Source: Saprospiraceae bacterium
Lineage (GTDB): Bacteria; Bacteroidota; Bacteroidia; Chitinophagales; Saprospiraceae
DNA length: 64,000 nt
Assembly (NCBI GenBank): GCA_016716185.1
Contig: JADJWV010000001.1
Location: forward strand, 425,535-489,534
Direction of reading: 5' to 3'
The notes below the pieces were generated by a model. It saw only the letters and a list, made by a program, of their open reading frames with translations. It ran no database searches and was not told the DNA's origin. The position numbers and the translations under genes were made by a program. This document shows, piece after piece, positions 18,962 to 27,111 of the stretch. Position 1 is the first letter of the stretch. Every line of letters starts with the position of its first letter.

Positions 18962-19486
18962 TTAAGAAGATCTGAAACTAAAAAAAAGTTGCAATAAAAG
19001 GATCACAATACCCGAAACAAAATAACTTAAAATCGTTTTTAATAAAATCTCGCCCGCATATACAAAAGTAAAGACCTGCAAAATAAAATAAGAAAGGAAG
19101 AAAACAAATAACAATATACCAGCATATTGCGAGAACCATAGGATGCCCATTTCGCCAATGGTGGGTTCGCCATCCAGTGGATACCCGTTTTTAGGTTCAA
19201 AAAATCTAAGCACCAGCGGTCTGAACACCATCATCCAGAGACAAGCTCCTGAATGGACACCGGGAGAACCATAAAACATGTCGACGGTAATGCCAACAGC
19301 AAATGCTAATAGGAGAATAAAAAACTGAGGAATTTTAAGAGGCAAGGTAAGTAAGACAACAGGATACACCAGAATAAAAATTAAATTCTGATTGCTGTCG
19401 CCGAGGTTTATTTCTTTAAGCATCAGCACCTGTAACAGCACGTACAGGATGACTTTCAAGCTATGGCTCAACCATACTTTATTCAT
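18962..19486 (-). CDS. mreD: Rod shape-determining protein MreD
   Basis: This is a small polytopic inner membrane protein of the elongation complex, 174 residues with about five hydrophobic helices. Recognition rests on position between mreC and mrdA as well as on hydropathy; MreD diverges strongly in sequence. TVDMFYGSPGVHSGACLWMMV matches the region usually conserved (DxFxGxxxG..A). Its start overlaps mreC by eight bases. Confidence 0.87.
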   Translation of the reverse strand: MNKVWLSHSLKVILYVLLQVLMLKEINLGDSNQNLIFILVYPVVLLTLPLKIPQFFILLLAFAVGITVDMFYGSPGVHSGACLWMMVFRPLVLRFFEPKNGYPLDGEPTIGEMGILWFSQYAGILLFVFFLSYFILQVFTFVYAGEILLKTILSYFVSGIVILLLQLFFSFRSS

Positions 19487-20315
19487 ACCTGCTTATTTTT
19501 TGTTCGAGATCCAATTTTTCCTGTTTGTTTTCATTGACAATCACATAGACCTGGTCGATATTGGTCATGGGTTGACTGAGTTTTACATCGATCTCGTAAG
19601 TGAAAGAGCCCTGATCGATGCGATATAATGCTACGGTTCCGATGAGCATATTTTTTGGAAAGATGACAGAATAACCACTGGTCACCACGGTATCTCCCAG
19701 ACGCACGTCTGCATATTTTTGGATGGCCTGTAATTGCATCATCGAAGGATCGCGACCTTCCCATACCAAAGGTCCAAAAAAGCCACAACGTTTTAACCTT
19801 GAACTGATGCTGGTTCCTTCGTGTAAGACAGACAATACCAAACTGTAATTAGAACTGGTATCGGATACAATGCCTACAATTCCTTTGGTGGTGATAACCC
19901 CCATGCCAGGAGTGATTCCGTGTTTACCTCCCTTATCTAAAGTGATGGTGTTGTTTCTTTTATCAAGTGAATTGTTGATTACTCTTGCAGCAATGATATG
20001 AAATTCGGGCGATGACTTTCCGGATCGGCTTAGTGTGTCCTCATCATTGTTATTTTTTATTGCGTTGTTAGCAAGCTTAACAAGGAGGTTTGCATTTTCA
20101 TGGGCCAGACTGTCATAACGGCTTTTCAAAGAAAAATAGTCGATCGTGGAATTTACTTTGGCCTGGAAGGATGTGGCTAACAACTGGTAGGAATGTAAAT
20201 AAATTTTTCGCTGAGGCTGATTGTATCTGACTATCCAGATGAGGCAGATGCTTTGCAGGATAACAAACAACACCAAACTTCCATTTTGAACTATGACTTT
20301 GGCAAATTTCCACAT
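19479..20315 (-). CDS. mreC: Rod shape-determining protein MreC
   Basis: This is a bitopic periplasmic scaffold of the elongation complex, 278 residues. It has one N-terminal membrane helix (about residues 8-28), then a coiled coil (about 60-90, SLKSRYDSLAHENANLLVKL), then the two beta-barrel domains. ARVINNSLDKRNNTITLDKG, GMGVITTKGIVGIVSD, and VTSGYSVIFPKNMLIGTV are MreC signatures. It starts 53 bases after mreB and overlaps mreD. Confidence 0.92.
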   Translation of the reverse strand: MWKFAKVIVQNGSLVLFVILQSICLIWIVRYNQPQRKIYLHSYQLLATSFQAKVNSTIDYFSLKSRYDSLAHENANLLVKLANNAIKNNNDEDTLSRSGKSSPEFHIIAARVINNSLDKRNNTITLDKGGKHGITPGMGVITTKGIVGIVSDTSSNYSLVLSVLHEGTSISSRLKRCGFFGPLVWEGRDPSMMQLQAIQKYADVRLGDTVVTSGYSVIFPKNMLIGTVALYRIDQGSFTYEIDVKLSQPMTNIDQVYVIVNENKQEKLDLEQKISRYE

Positions 20316-20368
20316 CTGTTCATAGTTTAATTGCGGGGAAATGAATTGAATTCAAACCCGCAATAAAA

Positions 20369-21400
20369 TCAGATACTTTTTCTGTCAATTAAAAAGGAGA
20401 ACCTGTCCGTATTAGCCAAAGCCAATCCCGTGCCCCTCACCACGGCTCTCAAAGGATCGTCTGCCACAATAACGGGCAGTTTGGTTTTAAGTGAAAGGCG
20501 TTTATCCAATCCTTTAAGCAAGGCACCACCACCGGTCAAATACAATCCCGTTCTGTAAATATCTGAAGACAATTCCGGAGGAGTGAGTTCGAGTGCTTTC
20601 AAAACCGCTTCTTCAATTTTCATGATCGATTTGTCAAGTGCCTCTGCTGTTTCTTCATACCGAACCAGGATCTGTCTTGGAATTCCGGTCATCAGGTCCC
20701 GGCCATTGATTGCATAGGGTTGGGGAGGATTCTCTAGTTTTTTTAATGCAGATCCGATATTTATTTTCATTTGCTCAGCCGTGCGCTCGCCAATCAGCAT
20801 GTTGTGTTCGCGACGCATGTAATCGATGATGTCGTTGGTGAATTCGTCGCCGGCGACCCGGATAGACTGATCGCAAACGATTCCCGATAAAGCGATGACT
20901 GCAATTTCCGTAGTACCCCCACCGATATCAATAACCATATTACCAATGGGCTCTTCGACATCCAGTCCTATACCCAGTGCAGCAGCCATGGGTTCATGGA
21001 TGAGGTAGGTTTCTTTCGAATCCACGTGGTCGGCCGAATCGAAAACCGCTCTTTTTTCGACCTCAGTGATCCCAGATGGAATGCATATGACCATGCGGAG
21101 ATGGGTAAAAAACCGTCGTTTATTTCCAATCATATTGATCAGGCCCTGGATCATTGCTTCAGCGGCCTGGAAATCGGCAATAACCCCGTCTTTAAGTGGC
21201 CGGATGGTTTCAATATTCTTGTGGGTCTTTTCGTGCATTTGCATGGCTTTGTTGCCAACGGCAATAATTTCACCCGATTTTTTGTCAATAGCCACAATGG
21301 AAGGTTCGTCGACCACCACTTTCCCATCCTGAATGATCAGGGTGTTTGCCGTGCCCAGATCGACTGCTAATTCCTGTATAAAAAGATTAAAAAGTTTCAT
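20369..21400 (-). CDS. mreB: Rod shape-determining protein MreB
   Basis: This is an actin-like ATPase that forms membrane filaments to direct lateral wall synthesis. AVDLGTANTLI and VIDIGGGTTEIAVI are the phosphate-binding loops. MICIPSGITEVEKRAV, the interdomain LIHEPMAAALGIG and LTGGGALLKGLD complete the actin-fold signatures. The N-terminal hydrophobic MKLFNLFIQEL is a likely membrane-binding start. At 343 residues it is the normal length. It is the first gene of the operon that runs to lpxK. Confidence 0.96.
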   Translation of the reverse strand: MKLFNLFIQELAVDLGTANTLIIQDGKVVVDEPSIVAIDKKSGEIIAVGNKAMQMHEKTHKNIETIRPLKDGVIADFQAAEAMIQGLINMIGNKRRFFTHLRMVICIPSGITEVEKRAVFDSADHVDSKETYLIHEPMAAALGIGLDVEEPIGNMVIDIGGGTTEIAVIALSGIVCDQSIRVAGDEFTNDIIDYMRREHNMLIGERTAEQMKINIGSALKKLENPPQPYAINGRDLMTGIPRQILVRYEETAEALDKSIMKIEEAVLKALELTPPELSSDIYRTGLYLTGGGALLKGLDKRLSLKTKLPVIVADDPLRAVVRGTGLALANTDRFSFLIDRKSI

Positions 21401-21486
21401 TTATATAGTGCGTTCATTCTTTGATCAATACGAATAAAATAAATTCTCAGTTTAAGAATCCGGATATGAATTCAGGGAAGGGACTG

Positions 21487-21494
21487 CAAAAGTA
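21487..21494 (-). promoter_or_regulatory. -7 box upstream of mreB
   Basis: On the minus strand TACTTTTG matches TAnnTTTG, 87 bases before the mreB ATG and just after the M16 peptidase stop. A -33 TTTG is not visible at the expected spacing, so mreB may have its own promoter but this is weakly supported. Confidence 0.35.
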
Positions 21495-21508
21495 AAAAAA
21501 TAAAGCGT

Positions 21509-22786
21509 TCAGGCACCTGCCGTCACTATGATCATTTTATCTGGATCCAGATATTTTCTTGCAAGTTCCTGTAATTTTTCGGCATTCGTATTTAGAATTT
21601 CACTTTTTAAAAGCGGGAATGCATTGGCAGACCCATATTCGGTCACCAGTATTTTTAAAAAGGAAATTGTTTGGAAGGGGCCGTCCATAAGCCGGAGCAT
21701 GTTACCACACAAATAGTTTCTGACCATTTCCAATTCGCTGTCCGGGATCGGTTCGTTGTGCAGTTTTGTGAGTTCGCCGGAAATCAGGGCTAAAGAGGCA
21801 TCCAGTTGATCGGGATTCAGTTCGGCACTGATGTAAAAGCAACCCGCATATTTTTGAGCATCCAGACTCGAATGGATGTCGTACGTGTAGCCTTTGTCTT
21901 CCCGAATGTTTTTCATAAGTCTCGAACCAAAATAATCTCCCAGGATGGTATTCAGCAGATAAAGACCAAAAAAATCGGGATGTTGTCTGGCGAATGTGCG
22001 CACTCCCATTTTTAAACTTGTCTGGGTGCTGTGGCTGATGGGGATGTGCAATTTTTCCAATTGGGGAAAAGGAAGCAGGTGAACCGGCACATTGTTGTGT
22101 TCCGGCTCCGGGAACTGCCGGAGAAAACGGGATATGGATTCTCTGTAAACCGGATCATTGGATCCGCAATAAAAAGCATTCAGGCAATGAGCATGGTAGT
22201 TTTCCCGATGGTATCTCAGAAGGTCTTCGGTTTCAATCCCGGCAATTCGCTCTGCCGTGGTGTTGTAACCATAAACCGAATCAGGCCCATAGATCAGGGA
22301 CGTGAATTCGCGGTAAGAAACGTAATCGGGTTCAGCAAGTTGGTGTTGCAATTGAGAATGGAGAAAAATTTTTGCTTTTTGTAAATCGGATTCGCGGTAA
22401 GCGGGTCGAAGTACCAGCTCCGAAATAAAATCAAGCAACTCGGTGAAATGTTTTTGAAGACAGCTCAGGGAAACCGTAGTAAAATCCAGATCGGCATGAA
22501 CCGAAAAATGGGCACCATAAAAATCAATTTTATCGGCTACCATTTCTGCAGTATAATTTGCAGTGCCTTCCATGATGAGGTTGGCTGCAAATCTGGCGGC
22601 CAGTTTTTTATGTTCGCTCCACCTTCCATTCTGGAACACCAATTCGAAGAAACATAATCCCGGTTTGGAAGATTCAAGACTGTACAATACACTCCCGTTC
22701 GCCAAATTCTCTTGTTCGTAGGCCGGAAAGGAAAGCTGGTTCCAATCCTGGATTACCGGGTTCATGTTCAGGTATTTAAGCTTCAT
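21509..22786 (-). CDS. M16 family peptidase homologue lacking the zinc motif
   Basis: This is a 425-residue member of the pitrilysin/processing-peptidase family. The fold is recognisable from the NG opening, EGTANYTAEMVADKIDFYGA, LDFTTVSLSCL, and the C-terminal GDYFGSRLMKNIREDKGYTYDIHS. Where active enzymes have HxxEH (AHFLEHMLFKGT) this protein reads ARFAANLIMEGT, so both His and the Glu are replaced. No signal peptide is evident. It is probably an inactive subunit that pairs with an active M16 protein encoded elsewhere. A second ATG seven codons in is also a possible start. It precedes mreB on the same strand. Confidence 0.85.
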   Translation of the reverse strand: MKLKYLNMNPVIQDWNQLSFPAYEQENLANGSVLYSLESSKPGLCFFELVFQNGRWSEHKKLAARFAANLIMEGTANYTAEMVADKIDFYGAHFSVHADLDFTTVSLSCLQKHFTELLDFISELVLRPAYRESDLQKAKIFLHSQLQHQLAEPDYVSYREFTSLIYGPDSVYGYNTTAERIAGIETEDLLRYHRENYHAHCLNAFYCGSNDPVYRESISRFLRQFPEPEHNNVPVHLLPFPQLEKLHIPISHSTQTSLKMGVRTFARQHPDFFGLYLLNTILGDYFGSRLMKNIREDKGYTYDIHSSLDAQKYAGCFYISAELNPDQLDASLALISGELTKLHNEPIPDSELEMVRNYLCGNMLRLMDGPFQTISFLKILVTEYGSANAFPLLKSEILNTNAEKLQELARKYLDPDKMIIVTAGA

Positions 22787-22819
22787 AGACCAAGGAAATG
22801 GTAAAACGCCAGAATGATG

Positions 22820-22827
22820 TATTTTTG
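22820..22827 (+). promoter_or_regulatory. -7 box upstream of dnaN
   Basis: TATTTTTG matches TAnnTTTG and lies 75 bases before the dnaN ATG, in the divergent gap with the M16 gene. No -33 match is seen. Confidence 0.35.
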
Positions 22828-22902
22828 TCCTTCATTTCACTGTAAACATAAATAATACATGGCAATCGCGCCTTTACATATCAAAAATCAAGCAAAACGA
22901 TT

Positions 22903-24018
22903 ATGAAATTCAACGTATCCTCCGGAGGTTTTCTGGAAAAGCTCAATATTGCAGCCTCAGCGCTGGCTTCTAACCCCGTCCTTCCTATTTTGGAAGATTT
23001 TTTGATCCGATCAGATAAAAATAAACTGTTTATCACTGCTTCCAATTTAGAATTGACCATCAGCACCAGTTTGGATGCCGAAGTAACAAATGCGGGCAGT
23101 ATAGCAATTCCCGGGAAAACCCTGCTTGAAACTTTAAAAGCCATGCCCGAGCAGCCTTTATCGATCGAAATCAACGACGATACGAGAGGGGTTACCATTA
23201 CCTCACTTTCCGGGGTCTACAAATTGGTGGGAGAAAAGGCCGAAGACTACCCCAAGATCGCGGAACCTGTTGACGAACCCGGTTTCGGAATATCCAGTGA
23301 AAAATTACAATTGGCTATCGACCGGACCTCTTTTGCAACCAGCAATGATGAAATGCGCCCGGCTATGAAGGGGATCTGTCTCAATATCGATTTCAACCAA
23401 CTGACCTTCGCAGCAACGGATGCACATAAACTAGTGAAATACAGTTTCCAGGACATCAGCAGCGACACATCGGCTACGATCGTGCTTACCAAAAAATCGA
23501 TGCTGGCTTTAAAAACCATTTTGCCGAAAGAAGATAAAGTGATGATGCATTTCAACAGGGAGCGGGCTTTTTTCAGTTTTGGCGATACACAATTGTCGAT
23601 GCGGCTGATTGAAGCGAAATATCCGGATTACAACGCTGTCATCCCGGTCAACAATCCCTATCTGCTGCAGGTGAGTCGTTATGAACTTTTATCTGCATTG
23701 AAAAGGATCATCGTTTATGCCAACAAATCGACGAATCAGGTGATGTTGAATATTCAGGACAAGAGTCTGACCATTTCTTCTCAGGATGTCGACTTGTCGA
23801 ATGAAGCAACCGAACAAATGAGTTGCACCTATCAAGGGGAACCGATGACGATTGGATTCAGTGCAAAATACCTCATCGAAATGCTTTCCAATATCGGAGG
23901 GGAAGTGCTTACTATTGAATTGTCGAGCCCCAGTAAGCCAGGTATTTTTCTTCCAGCCGAGCAAGCCGCAAGCGAAAATTTACTGATGCTGATCATGCCT
24001 GTCATGAGCAACTATTAA
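22903..24018 (+). CDS. dnaN: DNA polymerase III beta subunit (sliding clamp)
   Basis: This is the ring-shaped processivity clamp of replication, 371 residues in three similar domains. MKFNVSSGGFLEKLNIAASAL, then LPILEDFLIR, AIPGKTLLETLKAMP, SFATSNDEMRPAMKGI, FAATDAHKLVKYS, EAKYPDYNAVIP and the C-terminal LLMLIMPVMSNY are family signatures. dnaA, recF and gyrB are not nearby, so this copy is not in the classical origin cluster; that is common in Bacteroidota. nadD starts six bases after its stop. Confidence 0.95.
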   Translation: MKFNVSSGGFLEKLNIAASALASNPVLPILEDFLIRSDKNKLFITASNLELTISTSLDAEVTNAGSIAIPGKTLLETLKAMPEQPLSIEINDDTRGVTITSLSGVYKLVGEKAEDYPKIAEPVDEPGFGISSEKLQLAIDRTSFATSNDEMRPAMKGICLNIDFNQLTFAATDAHKLVKYSFQDISSDTSATIVLTKKSMLALKTILPKEDKVMMHFNRERAFFSFGDTQLSMRLIEAKYPDYNAVIPVNNPYLLQVSRYELLSALKRIIVYANKSTNQVMLNIQDKSLTISSQDVDLSNEATEQMSCTYQGEPMTIGFSAKYLIEMLSNIGGEVLTIELSSPSKPGIFLPAEQAASENLLMLIMPVMSNY

Positions 24019-24023
24019 GAGCA

Positions 24024-24605
24024 ATGCAAATTGCCTTGTATTTCGGATCCTTTAACCCAATCCACACAGGGCACCTCATCATTGCACAGCACATTGCCAA
24101 TTTAGGGGAAGTCGATCAGGTCTGGCTGGTGGTTAGTCCGCACAATCCGTTCAAAGCAAAAGCCAGTCTCGCTAACGATTACGATCGACTGCACCTGGTC
24201 AATTTATCGGTGGAAGACAATCCGAAAATCAGAAGTTGTTCGATTGAATTCAGTTTGCCCCAACCCAGTTATACCATTGACACCCTGACTCATTTGGAAG
24301 AAAAATATCCGCAACATCGTTTTTCGCTGATCCTGGGAAGCGACAATTTACCGACGCTGCATAAATGGAAAAACGGCGATTTAATTTTAGAGAAATATAA
24401 AATTTACGTTTATAAACGGGTAGGAACGGATGTGCCCAAAGCCTATGAGGGACAACCCTCCTTGCATTTTTGCGATGCACCCCTGCTGGACATCAGTGCC
24501 AGTTATATTCGGGAATGCATACAAAATGGAAAATCCGTCAGATATATGGTGGCCGACCGCGTATTTGAATATCTCGATGGAAGCAACATGTACAAATCGA
24601 AATAA
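24024..24605 (+). CDS. nadD: Nicotinate-nucleotide adenylyltransferase
   Basis: This enzyme adenylates nicotinate mononucleotide in NAD synthesis. The nucleotidyltransferase motifs are clear: YFGSFNPIHTGHLIIAQH (HxGH) at the N terminus and LLDISASYIRECI (SxxxIR) near the C terminus. FSLILGSDNLPTLHKW is the substrate-binding block of NadD. At 193 residues it is the usual length. It lies between dnaN and the cation transporter with gaps of 5 and 16 bases, likely one operon. Confidence 0.93.
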   Translation: MQIALYFGSFNPIHTGHLIIAQHIANLGEVDQVWLVVSPHNPFKAKASLANDYDRLHLVNLSVEDNPKIRSCSIEFSLPQPSYTIDTLTHLEEKYPQHRFSLILGSDNLPTLHKWKNGDLILEKYKIYVYKRVGTDVPKAYEGQPSLHFCDAPLLDISASYIRECIQNGKSVRYMVADRVFEYLDGSNMYKSK

Positions 24606-24621
24606 TTGATTTGCGGAAAAG

Positions 24622-25512
24622 ATGCAAAAAGAGTTCGAAAAAACGGCAATACGAGTTAGTTTAATCAGTATTGTTTCCAACTCCCTGCTTGCCGTAATAA
24701 AATGGATAACAGGTTATTTCGGAAATTCATATGCCCTGATCGCAGATGCCATTGAATCGACAACAGATGTCTTTGCATCCTTGCTTACTTTGTTCGGATT
24801 AAAATATTCTCACAGACCGGCCGACAAAAATCATCCCTACGGACACGGTCGGGTGGAACCGCTGCTCACTTTTGTGACGGTTGCATTTTTGGTGACCTCT
24901 GCAACGGTGATTGCCTACGAAAGCATTCAGAACATACAGACCCCGCATGAGCCGCCGAAATATTTTACATTGATCGTTCTGGGAGTAATTATCATCTGGA
25001 AAGAGATATCTTTTCAATTGGTGCTGAGAAAAAGTAAGGCAACACACAGCAGTGCATTGAAGGCCGAAGCCTGGCACCACCGAAGTGATGCCATTACATC
25101 TGTTGCAGCATTTATTGGAATTTCGATTGCCTTGTATTTCGGGCGGGGATTTGAAGTTGCCGATGACTGGGCGGCACTAATTGCTTCGATATTTATTTTG
25201 TACAACAGTTACCAGATATTCCGCCCTGCGCTTGGAGAAATTATGGATGAGCATTTTTATGAAGAACTCGAAAATGAGATTCGAAAGCATGCGTTTGAAG
25301 TGGAAGGCGTTCGCGGTACGGAAAAATGTTTCATCCGAAAATCGGGAATGATGTATCTGGTGGAATTGCATGTAATGGTCCCGGCGGAGATCACGGTACA
25401 TGAAGGACATTTAATTGCACATCGGGTTATCGATGTATTGAAAGATAAAATTCCACAGATCAGACAGGTGCATGTGCACATTGAGCCTTATGAGCAATAT
25501 TCGGAGAGCTAA
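24622..25512 (+). CDS. Cation diffusion facilitator (divalent metal efflux)
   Basis: This is a 296-residue inner membrane transporter exporting a divalent metal in exchange for protons. Six helices are predicted in the first 210 residues. The metal site lies in ALIADAIESTTD (helix 2) and AWHHRSDAITS (helix 5, HxxxD). HPYGHGRVEP is the conserved histidine loop after helix 3. The C-terminal cytoplasmic domain (about 215-296) carries HVMVPAEITVHEGH and QVHVHIEPYE. The FieF/YiiP-like arrangement suggests Zn or Fe, but the metal cannot be read from this alone. Confidence 0.9.
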   Translation: MQKEFEKTAIRVSLISIVSNSLLAVIKWITGYFGNSYALIADAIESTTDVFASLLTLFGLKYSHRPADKNHPYGHGRVEPLLTFVTVAFLVTSATVIAYESIQNIQTPHEPPKYFTLIVLGVIIIWKEISFQLVLRKSKATHSSALKAEAWHHRSDAITSVAAFIGISIALYFGRGFEVADDWAALIASIFILYNSYQIFRPALGEIMDEHFYEELENEIRKHAFEVEGVRGTEKCFIRKSGMMYLVELHVMVPAEITVHEGHLIAHRVIDVLKDKIPQIRQVHVHIEPYEQYSES

Positions 25513-26090
25513 AAGCTGGAAGCGGAAGCTAAAGGCTTAAGGCGGAAGGCCCAAGGCCCAAGTCTTAAGGCCTAAGGCTTAAGGCGGAAGGCCTAAGGCT
25601 TAAGGGTGAAATAAGTGTAAAGAGCATAGATCAACGTGAAAAGAGCAAGGATAAAGCTTAATTACTAACAATTGTTAGCATTCTAACAACTAACAACTAA
25701 CAACAAACTTCCGACTGTTTGCCAGAATAACACGAAGACGCAAAGGGGCACAAAGAATTATTTTTAGCTGTTCATCTTTCCTACTGATCATTTTTCTTTT
25801 TTGCCTTGATGCATGACTGAGTGATTAAACTGATAGGCGGATGTATATCGCCAGTGGGCGGATGGTAAGTACACATAACATTTAGACATTTAGACTGTTC
25901 GGAGAATAAGCTTTCTTAAAAAAGTAGAATTATCATTTCGCAGTTTCTGCCATGAGGATAGTTAAAGTCAGAGTTGCAAGGACAATTTTGTTGGTGAGAT
26001 GATCAGCATGGACCTTTAAAAAATCTAAAATGAAAAGGGGCGGGTTGAATGCAGAATTTGAATCTTTTTCATAATCTTAGTGAGGGGCTT
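25513..26090. repeat. Degenerate GGCTTAAGGC-type repeats and decayed intergenic sequence
   Basis: At 25510-25610 variants of AAGGC(C/G)TAAGGC and AAGGCGGAAGGCC repeat in tandem without a fixed period. At 25665-25678 CTAACAATTGTTAG is a perfect palindrome, followed by repeated AACTAAC words. From 25720 to 26040 the sequence resembles the gap at 1-536 (see GACGCAAAGG and AATTTTGTTGGTGAG). No gene is seen. Confidence 0.5.
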
Positions 26091-26426
26091 TTATTTTACC
26101 AACTGTTTTTTCAAAGCGACCTGAACCAATTGATTTAAACTTATTCCTTCTTTCGTAGCTTCAATATATGCGAGTTCATGAAGTTTGGGATCTATTCTAA
26201 CATTAAATGAACCTTTGAATGATTTACTAATATTCTTACCGGTTTGTTCGCATAATTTTTTATAGTCCTTAACCGCTTCTATAAATGACTTCTTTAATTC
26301 TTTTACAGAAGAACCTTCAAAAGTTACTAGATCATTAACGCCTTCCAGTTTTCCAAAAAAAATATCGTCGGAAGATGAATAATGCACTGACCCTATAACG
26401 TCTTCAAAAACCAATTTATCAATCAT
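26091..26426 (-). CDS. hicB: HicB family antitoxin
   Basis: This is the antitoxin of a type II toxin-antitoxin pair. The N-terminal half has the partial RNase H-like HicB fold (IGSVHYSSSDDIFFGKLEGV, then VTFEGSSVKELKKSFIEAVKDY). The C-terminal SFKGSFNVRIDPKLHELAYIEA followed by GISLNQLVQVALKK is a ribbon-helix-helix DNA-binding domain, expected to autoregulate the operon. At 111 residues it is normal. Its start overlaps the toxin stop by four bases. Confidence 0.9.
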   Translation of the reverse strand: MIDKLVFEDVIGSVHYSSSDDIFFGKLEGVNDLVTFEGSSVKELKKSFIEAVKDYKKLCEQTGKNISKSFKGSFNVRIDPKLHELAYIEATKEGISLNQLVQVALKKQLVK

Positions 26427-26680
26427 ATTAAATTATTCTGTTCTAAATGTGTCTTTAAAAGTTTAATTTGGTAATCCTTTAGTTCATTGCCAGGATGAGG
26501 TTTATGAAGCCTAATCAATAAATTTTTAGTCTTATTGTAAAAAGCTACACGTGAACCACTTGTTTTAACAGTTTTAACTTCCAAATATCCCAATCTTGAT
26601 AAGACATAAGATAATTCGGCGTAAGTTACTGTACCGGAATTATTTATAATCCGATCTGTAATTTTTTGTAATTTACTCAC
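26423..26680 (-). CDS. hicA: HicA family mRNA interferase toxin
   Basis: This is the toxin of the HicAB pair, predicted to cleave mRNA. It is 85 residues with a double-stranded-RNA-binding-like fold. The segment VKTSGSRVAFYN followed by LIRLHKPHPGNELKDYQI carries the catalytic His position near HKPHP. It is first in the operon, with the toxin before the antitoxin as usual for HicAB. The N-terminal half (IINNSGTVTYAELSYVLSRLG) is longer than in the shortest HicA proteins. Confidence 0.87.
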   Translation of the reverse strand: MSKLQKITDRIINNSGTVTYAELSYVLSRLGYLEVKTVKTSGSRVAFYNKTKNLLIRLHKPHPGNELKDYQIKLLKTHLEQNNLI

Positions 26681-26693
26681 CTGTAAATGTTCA

Positions 26694-26729
26694 CAAAATT
26701 AGCATTTGCAACTGAATATTAGTTCCAAA
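26694..26729 (-). promoter_or_regulatory. Promoter-like boxes upstream of hicA
   Basis: On the minus strand TAATTTTG (26694-26701) matches TAnnTTTG. A TTTG lies at 26726-26729, with a spacer of 24, slightly longer than usual. The predicted transcription start would leave a very short leader before the ATG at 26680. Confidence 0.4.
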
Positions 26730-26761
26730 ATCCTTTTTCTTTAACATATTGCAAAAAAAAA

Positions 26762-26779
26762 CCGGATGAAATCATCCGG
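26762..26779 (-). terminator. Rho-independent terminator on the minus strand
   Basis: CCGGATG-ATTT-CATCCGG is a perfect 7-bp stem followed, on the minus strand, by nine Ts. This is a textbook terminator for leftward transcription, but no recognised minus-strand gene lies immediately to its right; only a tiny reading frame at 26795-26830 does. On the plus strand the following tract is weak (CCTTTTC). Confidence 0.7.
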
Positions 26780-26794
26780 CCTTTTCATACCTTT

Positions 26795-26830
26795 TCACAT
26801 TGAGAATTTACGGCGTCCAATTCTTTTCAT
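26795..26830 (-). other. Possible micro-ORF or small RNA ending at a terminator
   Basis: The reading frame ATG..TGA encodes MKRIGRRKFSM and ends 15 bases before the leftward terminator at 26762-26779. The same frame is open upstream to a stop about 23 codons earlier (ending in EQTFKSNDHMKRIGRRKFSM). No family is recognised. Either a very short basic peptide or an untranslated small RNA could explain an orphan terminator. Low certainty. Confidence 0.25.
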
Positions 26831-27111
26831 GTGATCATTGGACTTAAAAGTTTGCTCTGCAGAATTTATAAAATCTATTTATGAATTGCAAAAAGAGCGA
26901 GGTAAAGGTAATGGCGTTTTGGAATGCGTAACAAATTTTTGATAAAGAAATTCATATAGTGTAAAAAGCGCATATAAAATCGCTACATTTATAGAGAGTC
27001 ATGAACATAAAAGAAAATATCTGATTTGCTTTGATGTGTAAAAGTCTGAACTGCGATGGCCATGCAGATCGGCAGGAATGCTTATCTTTCGGCAGAATCA
27101 ATCTTTTATTT

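Noticed and set aside
22903..24018. Replication origin next to dnaN
   Set aside because: No dnaA, recF or gyrB neighbour and no DnaA-box cluster that I can see.
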